Shown one piece after another: positions 9,298 to 18,300 of a DNA stretch of 64,000 bases. Position 1 is the first letter of the stretch. Each line of letters opens with the position of its first letter. Made by a program: the position numbers and the translations under genes. This DNA is from Flavobacteriales bacterium UBA5040 (GTDB taxonomy: Bacteria > Bacteroidota > Bacteroidia > Flavobacteriales > Weeksellaceae): assembly GCA_002415135.1 (NCBI GenBank), contig DIBY01000021.1, positions 62,001-126,000 of the forward strand, in the 5' to 3' direction. Below the pieces are notes generated by a model. That model ran no database searches. It saw only the letters and a list, made by a program, of their open reading frames with translations, and was not told where the DNA came from.

Positions 9298-9300
9298 TTT

Positions 9301-10587
9301 CTATTTAATTTTTTTAGAAATAAGCGATTTATTGCTCAGAAATAATGTGATTAAAAATCCTATGCTCAATAAAACAATTCCAGTTAAATAAGTGGTTGGT
9401 CCGATTAACTCAGGACTGTTTGAGTAAAAATCACGAATAAACGCAGCGACTTGTGGCCCGACAATTCCGCCAATTGACCAGGCGGTTAAAATAACGCCAT
9501 ACATCACCGGCATCAATTTTTCGTGGAAAACATCGAGGATATAAGATGGCATTGCGCCAAATCCTCCACCATAGCAAAGCAGAATATAGCAGACCAATGC
9601 TCCGAAAAGATAGGTGTTAGTGGTAAACATTAATAATATAAATACAATTATTTGCGAACCCAAAATCAAACGAAAAACCTGAATTCTTCCTAATCGATCA
9701 GAAAGTCCGCCCCAAAAAAATCTTCCAAGTCCATTAAATAAAGAACTAATCGCGATTAACGTTCCACCAGCGACAGCCAGATTTTCTGTACTTATTGTCG
9801 GATCTTTCTGAACCAATAAATCCTGAATCATGGGCGATTGCATACTGATAAACATAATTCCGGCTGCTATATTTAAGAAAAAGACGAGCCACATTCCAAT
9901 AAATTGAGTAGAAATCAAACTCTGTTTCAAGGTTAATTCATTTTTAGCATCGTGATTAAAATTACTGTTTTCAGGAACGATAAATGCTTTCGGGACAAAT
10001 CCATTTGGCGGATTCTTCATCGTTAAGGCTGCCGGAATCCCAATCGCAAAAAGGACAATAGAAATGTATAAGAAAACGAAAACCATATTTCCTTCTGCCA
10101 ATTTTATAAAAATGGGTGCAATAACTTTCGACATTATTAAAGCTCCAAGTCCGAATCCCATGACGACCATTCCAGTGATCAAACCTTTCTTATCCGGAAA
10201 CCATTTGGAGACTGTTGCGACAGGAGTTACATATCCCAAGCCCAAACCAATTCCTCCAACTACGCCAAATCCAAAATAGAAAAGAGGTAAACTGCCAGTT
10301 GACATCGCATAGGCACTTATTAAATATCCAAAACTGTAAAGTGTTGCGCCAGTTGTTGCGAGTTTTCGAGGACCGAATTTTGGCAGAATCATCCCTCCGA
10401 CTGCGGCGGATAAGCCAAGAAAAAGAATGGCGATGCTGAAAATCCACATCGTCTGAACGTTGGTCCAACCGTATTCGAGCATGATTGGTTTTTGAAAAAA
10501 ACTCCAGGCATAAACCGTTCCCAGCACAACCTGAAGAAGTGTTCCCATGATGGCGATAAACCAACGGTTTGAGTTTTTAGTCCGCAT
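9301..10587 (-). CDS. OFA-family MFS transporter (oxalate/formate antiporter-like)
   Basis: A 428-residue protein with about 12 hydrophobic segments. The N-terminus has the OFA signature region (GTLLQVVLGTVYAWSFFQKP) and a central loop (NPPNGFVPKAF). The second half has GLGRFFWGGLSDRLGR, which is MFS motif A. OFA members exchange small organic acids; the substrate cannot be told here. The start is ATG 10587; a TTG one codon upstream is possible. It is convergent with the nucleotidase gene (stops 3 bp apart). Confidence 0.8.
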   Translation of the reverse strand: MRTKNSNRWFIAIMGTLLQVVLGTVYAWSFFQKPIMLEYGWTNVQTMWIFSIAILFLGLSAAVGGMILPKFGPRKLATTGATLYSFGYLISAYAMSTGSLPLFYFGFGVVGGIGLGLGYVTPVATVSKWFPDKKGLITGMVVMGFGLGALIMSKVIAPIFIKLAEGNMVFVFLYISIVLFAIGIPAALTMKNPPNGFVPKAFIVPENSNFNHDAKNELTLKQSLISTQFIGMWLVFFLNIAAGIMFISMQSPMIQDLLVQKDPTISTENLAVAGGTLIAISSLFNGLGRFFWGGLSDRLGRIQVFRLILGSQIIVFILLMFTTNTYLFGALVCYILLCYGGGFGAMPSYILDVFHEKLMPVMYGVILTAWSIGGIVGPQVAAFIRDFYSNSPELIGPTTYLTGIVLLSIGFLITLFLSNKSLISKKIK

Positions 10588-10831
10588 CAAAACAGCTTTT
10601 ATTCGGCATTTAATTCAAGTTTAAATTTACCTTTAATTCATGCAAAACCATTTTTATTTCATATGATTTTAGGCATGCTAACGTTCTTTTTAAACTGGGT
10701 TGTTTTTTGAAATACGCTGAAAATATTGCAATCGAGTTCGTTAGGATTCGTAAATACTTTTTTCGTTCTTTGCAAGTAGAAATTTGAAGATTTAAAATCG
10801 ACAGAATTTCATCTAAAAAATCACCTCAATT

Positions 10832-11824
10832 ATGTCAACAGAAAAAAATACTCAAGAAAAAGTAAGACTTCATATTCGTAATAAAAATCGGGAACGTTAT
10901 GATTTAGAAGCGCTCAAAGTTGCTGTTCCTGAATTAGCAGATCATATTACGATTAATAAATATGATGCTGAATCTGTTGACTTTGCAAATCCTGTTGCGG
11001 TGAAATTGCTTAACAAAGCTTTACTAAATCATTACTACGGTATTAAAAACTGGGATTTTCCAGCTGAGAATTTAGTTCCGCCAATTCCTGGCAGAGCTGA
11101 TTATTTACATTACTTGGCAGATCTGTTAGGTCAAAGTAATTTTGGTGATTTGCCAGAAGGTGATACCATTAAAGTTTTAGATATTGGCGTAGGAGCGAGC
11201 TGTATTTATCCGATCATTGGTGTTACAGAATATGGCTGGAATTTTATTGGATCAGATATCGATGCGCAATCGATTGAGTCTTCCACAAATATCATTAATT
11301 CAAATCCATCTTTGGAAGGTAAGGTAGAGTGCAGATTACAGGAAGATCCGAAAGCTTTTTTTACTGGAATATTAAGCAAAGACGAGAAAATTGATTTCTC
11401 GATGTGTAATCCTCCTTTTCATTCTTCCACTGAAGAAGCTCAGAAAGTAAGTCACCGAAAAGTGAAAAATCTTTCAGGTAAAAAGTCAGCGAAAGTAGAA
11501 CTTAATTTTGCCGGAATCAGCAATGAGCTTATTTGCGAAGGTGGCGAAGCTAAGTTTATTCACAATATGATTACGGAAAGTCAGGATTTCGCGAAAAATT
11601 GTTTTTGGTTTACCACGCTCGTTTCGAAACAATCGACTTTAAAAGGGATTTATAAATCTCTTAATGAAATGGAAGTTGCTCAGGTTAAAACCATTCCGAT
11701 CGGTACAGGCAACAAATCGAGCCGAATCATCGCCTGGTCATTTTTATCTAAAGAAGACCAAAAAGAATGGCGTGAAACTAGATGGAGAATCGCGGAAGAA
11801 AACCCGGAGTCATTAGTTGAGTAG
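10832..11824 (+). CDS. rlmF: 23S rRNA (adenine-1618-N6)-methyltransferase RlmF
   Basis: A 330-residue class I SAM methyltransferase. Motif I is LDIGVGASCIYPIIG, a SAM-binding acid follows in IGSDIDAQSIESS, and the N6-adenine motif is CNPPFHSS. The substrate region LSGKKSAKVELNFAGISNELICEGGEAKF is typical of RlmF, as is HIRNKNRERYDLEALK near the N-terminus. It methylates A1618 of 23S rRNA in E. coli. Length fits the family (about 310-340). It is a single gene with its own 240-bp upstream region. Confidence 0.92.
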   Translation: MSTEKNTQEKVRLHIRNKNRERYDLEALKVAVPELADHITINKYDAESVDFANPVAVKLLNKALLNHYYGIKNWDFPAENLVPPIPGRADYLHYLADLLGQSNFGDLPEGDTIKVLDIGVGASCIYPIIGVTEYGWNFIGSDIDAQSIESSTNIINSNPSLEGKVECRLQEDPKAFFTGILSKDEKIDFSMCNPPFHSSTEEAQKVSHRKVKNLSGKKSAKVELNFAGISNELICEGGEAKFIHNMITESQDFAKNCFWFTTLVSKQSTLKGIYKSLNEMEVAQVKTIPIGTGNKSSRIIAWSFLSKEDQKEWRETRWRIAEENPESLVE

Positions 11825-11887
11825 GTTTTAGTTTCGATTTTTAGTACAGAATTGCCAAATCTAAAAGTTGTTTCAATTTGAATAAAT

Positions 11888-12553
11888 ATGAAAATCGCAA
11901 CCTGGAATATCGATCGTCTTCAATCAAAGAAGAATGTGATTCCAATTGCGGAATTTATTAGGAAAATTGATGCTGATATTTTAGTTCTGACAGAATATAA
12001 TTCGATTTTAGAACTGCCTTTTTACGATTATAAAATTACAACTGAGCAACTTCCGGAAAGTCCTTATCATTATAAAGAAACCGAAAGGCGAGTTGCGATT
12101 TTCTCTAAATTTCCGATTAAGAAAAGGTTTAAAACGTATGACAGCCAAACTTCTTGTTGTGTAGAGGTAGAAACTGATTTCGGCAATTTAATAATTTATG
12201 GAACAGTCGTCGGAATTATTGGAAATACGGATCCTAATTTTAAAACCGATTTAATAAAACAAACTGAAGATATCATTACCATTTCAAAATTGGGAAATTT
12301 CTGTTACGCTGGTGACTTAAACATTTCTTTTTCTGATAATTATTACTTCACCAAGTTTGGCCGAGAAACTTTAGTTGAATGTTTCAAAACCGATCAACTG
12401 ATAAATGTAACTGAAAGTCTTTCGGAAAACATTGATCACATCGTGTTGACTGAAGGTTTTGCAAACCGATTCACATATGAAATTTCAGAATGGAACGGTG
12501 ATAAAAAATTATCTGATCATAAAGGCGTTTGTTTAAATTTAAAAATAATTTGA
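11888..12553 (+). CDS. Endonuclease/exonuclease/phosphatase (EEP) family protein
   Basis: A 221-residue protein. EEP motifs are visible: MKIATWNIDRL with the Asn, LVLTEYN with the metal-binding Glu, AGDLNISF (Asp-Leu-Asn), NIDHIVLT and a final SDHKGV (Asp-His). All catalytic positions are kept, so it should be an active Mg-dependent phosphodiesterase. The short EEP core has no fused domain, and the substrate is unknown. The acetyltransferase gene follows 3 bp after its stop, forming a two-gene unit. Confidence 0.8.
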   Translation: MKIATWNIDRLQSKKNVIPIAEFIRKIDADILVLTEYNSILELPFYDYKITTEQLPESPYHYKETERRVAIFSKFPIKKRFKTYDSQTSCCVEVETDFGNLIIYGTVVGIIGNTDPNFKTDLIKQTEDIITISKLGNFCYAGDLNISFSDNYYFTKFGRETLVECFKTDQLINVTESLSENIDHIVLTEGFANRFTYEISEWNGDKKLSDHKGVCLNLKII

Positions 12554-12556
12554 TAA

Positions 12557-13051
12557 ATGAATCTTCCACCTTATCAAAATTTTCCAGAGCTAAGTTCTGA
12601 TACTTTAATTTTACGAAAGATCGTAGAGGGCGATATCGAAAGTCTTGTCGAAATATCCTTCTACAATGCGCTTCCAGCTTTGACCGTTGAAGATGCAGCC
12701 GAAATGCAGGAGCGAATTAATCTGGATTATCAAAACGGCTCTTCGATTCATTGGGGAATTGCTGATAAAAAGTCGAATAACATCATGGGAACGGTTGGCT
12801 ATTACCGTGGATTTAAAAATGGAAGCGGAGAACTTGGATGTGTTCTAAAACCCGAATTTCAAGGAAAAGGGTTGATGACCGAAGCTATGAAATTGGCTAT
12901 CAAATTTGGAATTAACGAAATGAAGCTTAGGAAAATCGGTGCGATAACCTCGGGAGAAAACAAACCTGCAATTCAGCTGTTGAAACGATTGAGTTTTGTC
13001 AAAATCAGAGATCTCGACGATGATGAGGTTGAATATGTTTTTGTAAAATAA
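12557..13051 (+). CDS. GNAT-family N-acetyltransferase (RimJ/RimL-like)
   Basis: A 164-residue protein. It begins with the ribosomal-acetyltransferase-like strand LSSDTLILRKIVEGDIESLVE. Acetyl-CoA binding is suggested by LKPEFQGKGLMTEAMKLAI (Q/RxxGxG/A-type loop) and ENKPAIQLLKRLSF. The start at 12557 is 3 bp after the EEP gene. The acceptor is unknown. Confidence 0.85.
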   Translation: MNLPPYQNFPELSSDTLILRKIVEGDIESLVEISFYNALPALTVEDAAEMQERINLDYQNGSSIHWGIADKKSNNIMGTVGYYRGFKNGSGELGCVLKPEFQGKGLMTEAMKLAIKFGINEMKLRKIGAITSGENKPAIQLLKRLSFVKIRDLDDDEVEYVFVK

Positions 13052-13110
13052 CTGATCAGCGTAATTGGTGAAATCTCTTTCAATAAATTCTCTGGAGTTT
13101 TTACAAAGAA

Positions 13111-13118
13111 TATATTTG
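13111..13118 (+). promoter_or_regulatory. -7 box TATATTTG next to the flavoprotein start
   Basis: An exact TAnnTTTG motif ends 4 nt before ATG 13123, so the predicted transcript begins at or within a base or two of the start codon. No good -33 TTG is visible at the usual distance. Confidence 0.45.
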
Positions 13119-13122
13119 CAAA

Positions 13123-14169
13123 ATGATTGTAATTATTGGCGCAGGTCTTTCTGGCTTGCTAACTGCTTTCCGTCTGAAGAAAGAAGGAATTCCCTTTAAA
13201 ATAGTAGAAGCACGAAATAGAATTGGTGGCAGAATTAATACTATTTTGGGAACAGACGAAACTCCTGTGGAAATGGGCGCCACTTGGTTGCAAAATCATC
13301 ATCAGAATTTAATAACGCTTTTACATGAGTTAGGTTTACATGCTTTTGAACAGTTCATGGATGAAACTGTTTTCTTTCAACAGCAGGCAAATTCGCCCGT
13401 TCAACTAATGACCATAGGCAAACAATCGCCAAGTTATCGAATCGCAGGAGGAACTTCAAATCTGATCAATACTTTATATCAGACTTTAGATTCGGAGGAT
13501 ATTGTATTGAACCAAAGGGTGACGAAGATTATTTTTCACGAAAACTCAGTTCAGGTGATTGCCGATGAAACATTTGAAGCCAGTCATGTCATTTTAGCCA
13601 TTCCGCCCAAACTGTGGGCCAAAAGAATTTTGTTTGAACCCAATTTACCAGATGATTTAATCACTATCGCAGAACAAACCCAAACTTGGATGGAAGATTC
13701 TATTAAAGTTGCTTTAACGTTTAATCAACCTTTCTGGCAGGAAGAAAATGTGCCTGCAACATTCTTCAGCAACGCTGGTCCCATAACCGAATTTTATGAT
13801 CATTCTAACGTTGAAAGAACAAAGTTTGCGCTTTGCGGATTCATGAATTCGTCCTTTAAAAATTTATCTTGTGACGAAAGGAAAGGTCTTGCTATAAGCC
13901 AACTTAAAAGTGCTTTTGGTAAAAGAGTAGAATCATTCCTAGATTACGAAGAATTTGTCTGGAGCCAGGAACAATATACTTTTGAAGCAGATCAAAATTC
14001 TCTTATTCCCCATCAAAATAATGGTAACCAAGTTTTTAGGAAAACTTATTTTAATAATCGATTATTGATCTCCAGTTCTGAATCTGCAATAGAATCTCCC
14101 GGATATATGGAAGGTGCAGTTGATGCTGGAAATAAGACGGCTGAGAAACTGATCTCGACTCTGAAATAA
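13123..14169 (+). CDS. FAD-dependent amine oxidase-like oxidoreductase
   Basis: A 348-residue protein. The N-terminal dinucleotide fold is VIIGAGLSGLLTAFRL with the downstream Glu in FKIVEARNRIGGRI, the standard Rossmann plus GG-doublet of monoamine oxidase-like flavoproteins. The C-terminal FAD loop is visible as SSSESAIESPGYMEGAVDAGNKTAEKL. It is shorter than typical MAOs (about 450), as in many bacterial homologues. The substrate is unknown. It sits alone between the GNAT gene and two small membrane-protein genes. Confidence 0.85.
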   Translation: MIVIIGAGLSGLLTAFRLKKEGIPFKIVEARNRIGGRINTILGTDETPVEMGATWLQNHHQNLITLLHELGLHAFEQFMDETVFFQQQANSPVQLMTIGKQSPSYRIAGGTSNLINTLYQTLDSEDIVLNQRVTKIIFHENSVQVIADETFEASHVILAIPPKLWAKRILFEPNLPDDLITIAEQTQTWMEDSIKVALTFNQPFWQEENVPATFFSNAGPITEFYDHSNVERTKFALCGFMNSSFKNLSCDERKGLAISQLKSAFGKRVESFLDYEEFVWSQEQYTFEADQNSLIPHQNNGNQVFRKTYFNNRLLISSSESAIESPGYMEGAVDAGNKTAEKLISTLK

Positions 14170-14212
14170 GGTCTAAGACTGAATTCCAAATCTTTATAAT
14201 GAAGATTTAAAT

Positions 14213-14428
14213 ATGAGTGAAAATTTACATTTCGTTTTAATAATTTTAGCATTTCTAATCTTAATGAGTTGGACATTTTATTCAATGTTCAAAACAAAAA
14301 GAGAAATTAAAAGCAGCAGATTTACCGAAAAGAAACATGGAGTTCAGGAATTAAAAAAGTTAGGAAATGAAAATGCTTTTCAGTTTGTTCTTGAGGCGAT
14401 TCTCAAATTTCTCAGCAAATTATTCTAA
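14213..14428 (+). CDS. Small single-pass membrane protein, unknown
   Basis: A 71-residue ORF with a membrane segment (about 6-26, FVLIILAFLILMSWTFYSMF), then a basic linker and an amphipathic C-terminal helix (AFQFVLEAILKFLSKLF). No family is recognised. The next frame (14367-15089) may overlap its end, and the two membrane proteins probably form one unit. Confidence 0.5.
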   Translation: MSENLHFVLIILAFLILMSWTFYSMFKTKREIKSSRFTEKKHGVQELKKLGNENAFQFVLEAILKFLSKLF

Positions 14429-15089
14429 CGGTACTAATTTTAGATTAGAATCTAACTTGCACAAAAGAGGAAAAATATATTATGTGAGCGGAATGATCAG
14501 TTTGATTTTCATTCCACTTCTGTTTTGGTATTTTGGGAGTAGTTATCTAAAAACTCTCGATGTTCGAGCTCTCGATATCGGTCTTCCTGCAAAGTCGAGA
14601 GAAGGCAAACCAGCTCCAATTTATGCCACCGTTCCCAAAGAGGGAATGTCCTATAAACTAATTTCTGTATCACCTAACTTCAAGGGAGAACAGGAACAGT
14701 ATTTTGAAAATTTAATTCTTGAAATGGCGTCGAAAAATGTTCCTAAATCAGGAATTCAGTTTCAGTTTTCAGATGCCAATATCTACGGTGATTTGGTGAG
14801 AATTCTGAATTTAACCCTCAAAACAAAACAAGAAATTTATGGTGTAGATTTGGATTCTTCAAACAGTTTGTACATCTTAAACCAGACATTTGAGCCTAAT
14901 TATTACAATGTGGAACGGTGTGGAACGGGAGATCAAGTATTCATTTATAAACAAGATGAACGGAAATTGGCGCAAATTAAGTGGGAGAAATTATTGGATA
15001 GTTTCACTGTAGAATCCTCCTATTTAATTTTCGGATATTTACTCCTCGTAATCGTTTCGACCCTCAAGATAATTACAAGTTTAAAATAA
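14367..15089 (+). CDS. Two-TM membrane protein with ExbD-like middle domain (tentative)
   Basis: A 240-residue ORF. There are hydrophobic segments near residues 44-60 (ISLIFIPLLFWYFGSSYL) and at the end (YLIFGYLLLVIVSTLKII), with an extracytoplasmic domain between them (about 62-210). A stretch IYGDLVRILNLTLKTKQEIYGVDL resembles the ExbD/TolR periplasmic helix-strand, but the rest does not clearly match. The start is uncertain: ATG 14367 overlaps the preceding ORF by 62 bp, while GTG 14484 or ATG 14493 would start just before the first membrane segment. A terminator hairpin follows the stop. Confidence 0.55.
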   Translation: MKMLFSLFLRRFSNFSANYSNGTNFRLESNLHKRGKIYYVSGMISLIFIPLLFWYFGSSYLKTLDVRALDIGLPAKSREGKPAPIYATVPKEGMSYKLISVSPNFKGEQEQYFENLILEMASKNVPKSGIQFQFSDANIYGDLVRILNLTLKTKQEIYGVDLDSSNSLYILNQTFEPNYYNVERCGTGDQVFIYKQDERKLAQIKWEKLLDSFTVESSYLIFGYLLLVIVSTLKIITSLK

Positions 15090-15120
15090 AAATGGTCTCC
15101 CGATGTGGGAAACCATTTTA
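15089..15120. terminator. Bidirectional terminator between convergent genes
   Basis: Arms AAAATGGTCTCCC and GGGAAACCATTTT (one mismatch, 5-nt loop) with T-runs on both strands lie between the stops at 15089 (plus) and 15140 (minus). Confidence 0.75.
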
Positions 15121-15139
15121 TTTATATTGATGAGGTTGA

Positions 15140-15583
15140 TTAAGAAGTAAATCCTTCCATCACTCTCAATGAAGCTAAAGCTTTGTCAACAGAAAGTTTC
15201 TGTTTTACAACGGTATCTCTAACATCTTGTGGTAAAACTTCGTCTGATAATACTTCACCGTATTCTTCAGAGAAAGCTTCCTCTCCACGAATACATTCGT
15301 CATAAATGGATTGATCTCCAGAAGCAAATGCGTCTCTGATGGAAATCCAAGTTCGGTGTAAATCACCAACGATACTTGTTCCTTTGTCTGGTTCACCACC
15401 ATATTTGGAAATCAAACCTTTAATTTCATGTCCGAAATCGTATCTGTTTTTAGCTTGATTTTCGAAATAAACTCTTAATGAAGTATGTTCGATTTTTTCA
15501 GCTGCTTCCTTGTATCCTTTTTCTGCATCGTAATTTTTTGTTAGTAAATCGTTCAAAATGCTAACTACTTTGTCATTTTCCAT
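15140..15583 (-). CDS. PA2169/DUF2383-type four-helix-bundle stress protein
   Basis: A 147-residue helical protein: VSILNDLLTKNYDAEKGYKEAAEK, then YFENQAKNRYDFGHEIKGLI, GDLHRTWISIRDAF and ECIRGEEAFSEEYGEVL. The pattern fits the PA2169/DUF2383 ferritin-like family. ATG 15583 (MENDKVV) is preferred over the upstream in-frame ATG at 15670, which would add an unrelated Cys-rich tail. The function is not established; relatives are often stress-induced. Confidence 0.8.
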   Translation of the reverse strand: MENDKVVSILNDLLTKNYDAEKGYKEAAEKIEHTSLRVYFENQAKNRYDFGHEIKGLISKYGGEPDKGTSIVGDLHRTWISIRDAFASGDQSIYDECIRGEEAFSEEYGEVLSDEVLPQDVRDTVVKQKLSVDKALASLRVMEGFTS

Positions 15584-15776
15584 TTTTTTTATTTTTAATG
15601 TTATTGGCGGATTTAATACAGAAAACATTCCATTAAGTTGGAAGCAGTAAGATTTAACACAGTTTAACAACTATTAAGAAAATGCTGTGATTTGTATTAT
15701 TTTTAATTTTAAACTTTAGATCTCTAAATTGTCGGTGGCGTAATAAATAAATTCAGTACTTTAGTTTTTGAAAGGA

Positions 15777-16337
15777 ATGACCTCAATTTATAAAAACAGC
15801 GCAACAAGATTCTTAATGGAAACATCACAACAGAAATTTCTCTATTTTGTTTATTGGACGGCGATTTTCGTGGTGTCAGGATCTATGTTGGTTTATGGAG
15901 TTGCCAAACCGATTCAGTTTCAAAATTTCTCAGCGGCCACCAATTCTAATCTTTCAGAAGGACATCAAGTGATGTGGACTTTCTACAGTTACACCAAAGC
16001 ATATCCTATCATCATCGGGGTTTTTGAAGTGATTGGTGCAGTTGCCATTCTGTTTAACCGAACCCGTGTTTTTGGCTGCATTTTGCTAACGGTTATTTTA
16101 AGCAACATCATTATTCAAGATTATTTGTACGATGTATTTGCTTTAAGTACGGCGGTGTTTTATCAAATTTTGGTTCTTTTAATTTTGCTTTTCGATTTTG
16201 AAAAAGTGAAAACCGTTCTTAGAGAATTATTTAACCCACAGGCAAAGAAGCGCCATTTTTTTCTATTCTTTGTGGCTTTAATTTTTGCTCTGGTCATCAA
16301 ATTTTTTGAAAACAGAATTTTTAGTTTCTTTTTATAA
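15777..16337 (+). CDS. DoxX-like membrane protein, unknown function
   Basis: A 186-residue protein with about four hydrophobic segments (FVYWTAIFVVSGSMLVYGV, YPIIIGVFEVIGAVAILF, FGCILLTVILSNIII, FYQILVLLILLF) plus a last one at the C-terminus. A GVFEVIGAVAILF segment as in DoxX-type proteins suggests that superfamily. ATG 15777 is taken; a TTG at 15768 adds three residues. The L,D-transpeptidase gene follows 11 bp downstream. Confidence 0.55.
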   Translation: MTSIYKNSATRFLMETSQQKFLYFVYWTAIFVVSGSMLVYGVAKPIQFQNFSAATNSNLSEGHQVMWTFYSYTKAYPIIIGVFEVIGAVAILFNRTRVFGCILLTVILSNIIIQDYLYDVFALSTAVFYQILVLLILLFDFEKVKTVLRELFNPQAKKRHFFLFFVALIFALVIKFFENRIFSFFL

Positions 16338-16348
16338 TTGTAAATTTA

Positions 16349-17023
16349 ATGAAGCTGTACCTATTTTTATTGTTCGTCTGTACTTCTTTACTGCTCAGTT
16401 GCAACGATTCCAGCGATGAATTGAGTGGGCCTGAAAGATCATCTGAAATTAATAAGATTTCAGCTGGAGATTCTCCTTATTTACCAACAGCAAAATGGAT
16501 GGAATCGAAAGCAGAGGAGGCTTTAGCATTTTGTAAATCAAACAATATGAATCAGGATTTTTGTATTCTGATTGACTTCGGAATCCATTCTGGGAAGAAA
16601 CGATTTTTCGTTTGGGATTTTAATAAGAAAGAGGTCATCCATCAGTTTTTGGTTGGACATGGTTGTGGCGATAATACCTGGAGTGGGGATGAAACGAAAG
16701 ATAATCCCAGTTTTAGTAATATTGAAGACAGCCATCGATCGTCGCTCGGAAAATATAAAATTGGGGAGCGAGGTTACAGCAGTTGGGGCGTGAATACGAA
16801 ATACTTAATGCAAGGTTTAGAATCTACAAATAGCAACGCGCTGAAACGAATTATTGTTTTTCATTCCTGGGAAGAAGTTGCAGATGAGGAAGTTTATCCA
16901 AACGGAACGCCAGAAGGTTGGGGTTGTCCAACCATTTCAAATGCCAGTTTTAAAATAATTGATCCCTTATTGAAAGCTTCTTCAAAACCTGTTTTGATGT
17001 GGATTTATAATGGTAAAAATTAA
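16349..17023 (+). CDS. L,D-transpeptidase-like murein lipoprotein
   Basis: A 224-residue protein. The lipoprotein signal peptide LYLFLLFVCTSLLLSC puts the Cys near residue 18. The catalytic region shows FHSWEEV and then GWGCPTIS, i.e. the His and the conserved Cys of YkuD-family enzymes (murein L,D-transpeptidase catalytic domain family). The preceding strands (ILIDFGIHSGKKRFFVWDF, LVGHGCGDN) fit the fold. It would act on peptidoglycan from the periplasm or inner face of the outer membrane. Confidence 0.8.
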   Translation: MKLYLFLLFVCTSLLLSCNDSSDELSGPERSSEINKISAGDSPYLPTAKWMESKAEEALAFCKSNNMNQDFCILIDFGIHSGKKRFFVWDFNKKEVIHQFLVGHGCGDNTWSGDETKDNPSFSNIEDSHRSSLGKYKIGERGYSSWGVNTKYLMQGLESTNSNALKRIIVFHSWEEVADEEVYPNGTPEGWGCPTISNASFKIIDPLLKASSKPVLMWIYNGKN

Positions 17024-17049
17024 TTTTGAAATAATTATTACAGATCAAA

Positions 17050-17694
17050 ATGAAAAAAGCTTTACTATTTTTAACCCTGTTTTTATCCATTCCAATTTTA
17101 GCGTGCAAATGCGATGAGCCAACAATAAGATCATCTTTTGAATCGGCAGATTTCGTTTTTATTGGAGAAGTATATGACGTGAATACTACTTATAAAACAG
17201 GATATTGGGAAGTTCAAAATTCTCTAGCAAGAGTTAAGATTGATAAAATATATAAATCGTTAGGCGATGATTTCAGAAGTACAGAAGTTACTTTTTTTGG
17301 TCAGCAGTTTAATTCCTGTGATTTAATTTTCCTCACGAAAGGGAAATATTTAATCTTCGCCTACGTCGAGCCAGACACCACTTTCTTTTATTCTTCCCAT
17401 TGTCTAGCGACCAAAACTCTTGATAAAGTTACAGAATCAGATTACCAACTATTAGAGGTGCTCAACAAAGAGTTCATTAAAGAAATGAATACTGAAAGAC
17501 CGGAAGATTTAACATATTACATTGAATTTAAATCACCTGATAAAATAATCAACGAATTAAAACTGGAGAAAAAACAGGCGCTAAAAGAGAATGAACAATT
17601 CAAAATCTATTTGATTATACTTGGGGTTTTACTTGCTCTCAGTTTAATTATGATACTAATATTGGCTAAAAGAAATAAGCTTCACCGAAAATGA
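17050..17694 (+). CDS. Secreted NTR/TIMP-like protein with C-terminal membrane anchor
   Basis: A 214-residue protein. The signal peptide MKKALLFLTLFLSIPILA is followed directly by CKCDEPTIRSSFESADFVFIGEVYDV, the CxC start and strand pattern of netrin/TIMP-like (NTR) domains in bacteria. Two further Cys (SCDLIF, HCLATK) could pair with them. A charged linker and a final membrane helix follow (YLIILGVLLALSLIMILILA). The function is unknown. Confidence 0.55.
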   Translation: MKKALLFLTLFLSIPILACKCDEPTIRSSFESADFVFIGEVYDVNTTYKTGYWEVQNSLARVKIDKIYKSLGDDFRSTEVTFFGQQFNSCDLIFLTKGKYLIFAYVEPDTTFFYSSHCLATKTLDKVTESDYQLLEVLNKEFIKEMNTERPEDLTYYIEFKSPDKIINELKLEKKQALKENEQFKIYLIILGVLLALSLIMILILAKRNKLHRK

Positions 17695-17721
17695 TAAAAA
17701 ACTTTTAAATATTTGTAAATA

Positions 17722-18222
17722 ATGAGCAGATTAAAAATTAAGGGAGTCGCCTTCGTTCTTTTTATATTAGTTTTATTTTTTCTAACAATTTTAAAATTAA
17801 ATTATATTGACGATTTCGCTTACAGATCAATGGATGAATTAAGTTTAAATAAAACTCCGTTTATCCTCATCGTAAGTGTAATTTTGTCCGGCTTGGTTAT
17901 TCTTTTTTTTGAAAAGAGATTTGATTTTTGGACGTTGTTCAACTTCGGCTGGCTTTTTATTCTATTCTTTATTTTTAATCTATACTTCATCCAAGAGCGT
18001 GATTATGAACTGGTAGATTATTTTTTTGCAGATAAAGTTCAACACTTCAAGATTGAGAAATCTACTGAAGATGGATGGCTCAATACCCAATTTGTTATTG
18101 ACCAAGACACTTTATATTACAATCAAATTAAAGAGTGGGAAGGATTTTACAACGGAGAGTATAATTTGTATAAAAGCCGTTTTCAGACTTATTACTATCT
18201 AAAAGCTGCCGCGCAGAAATAA
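17722..18222 (+). CDS. Membrane protein of unknown function
   Basis: A 166-residue protein with about three hydrophobic segments in the first half (GVAFVLFILVLFFLTILKL, PFILIVSVILSGLVILFF, LFNFGWLFILFFIFNLYF). A soluble C-terminal domain follows (about 95-166) with DGWLNTQFVIDQDTLYYN. No family is recognised. It follows the NTR-like gene by 27 bp and is probably co-transcribed with it. Confidence 0.5.
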   Translation: MSRLKIKGVAFVLFILVLFFLTILKLNYIDDFAYRSMDELSLNKTPFILIVSVILSGLVILFFEKRFDFWTLFNFGWLFILFFIFNLYFIQERDYELVDYFFADKVQHFKIEKSTEDGWLNTQFVIDQDTLYYNQIKEWEGFYNGEYNLYKSRFQTYYYLKAAAQK

Positions 18223-18300
18223 AACTAACTCCTAAATTAAATTGTACTTTAGAGAACGGTTATTTACATCAAAGCAGCTCAATAAATAAACCCAATAAAA

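Noticed and set aside
15584..15670. 29-residue N-terminal extension of the DUF2383-like protein
   Set aside because: Unrelated Cys-containing sequence; ATG 15583 matches the four-helix start.
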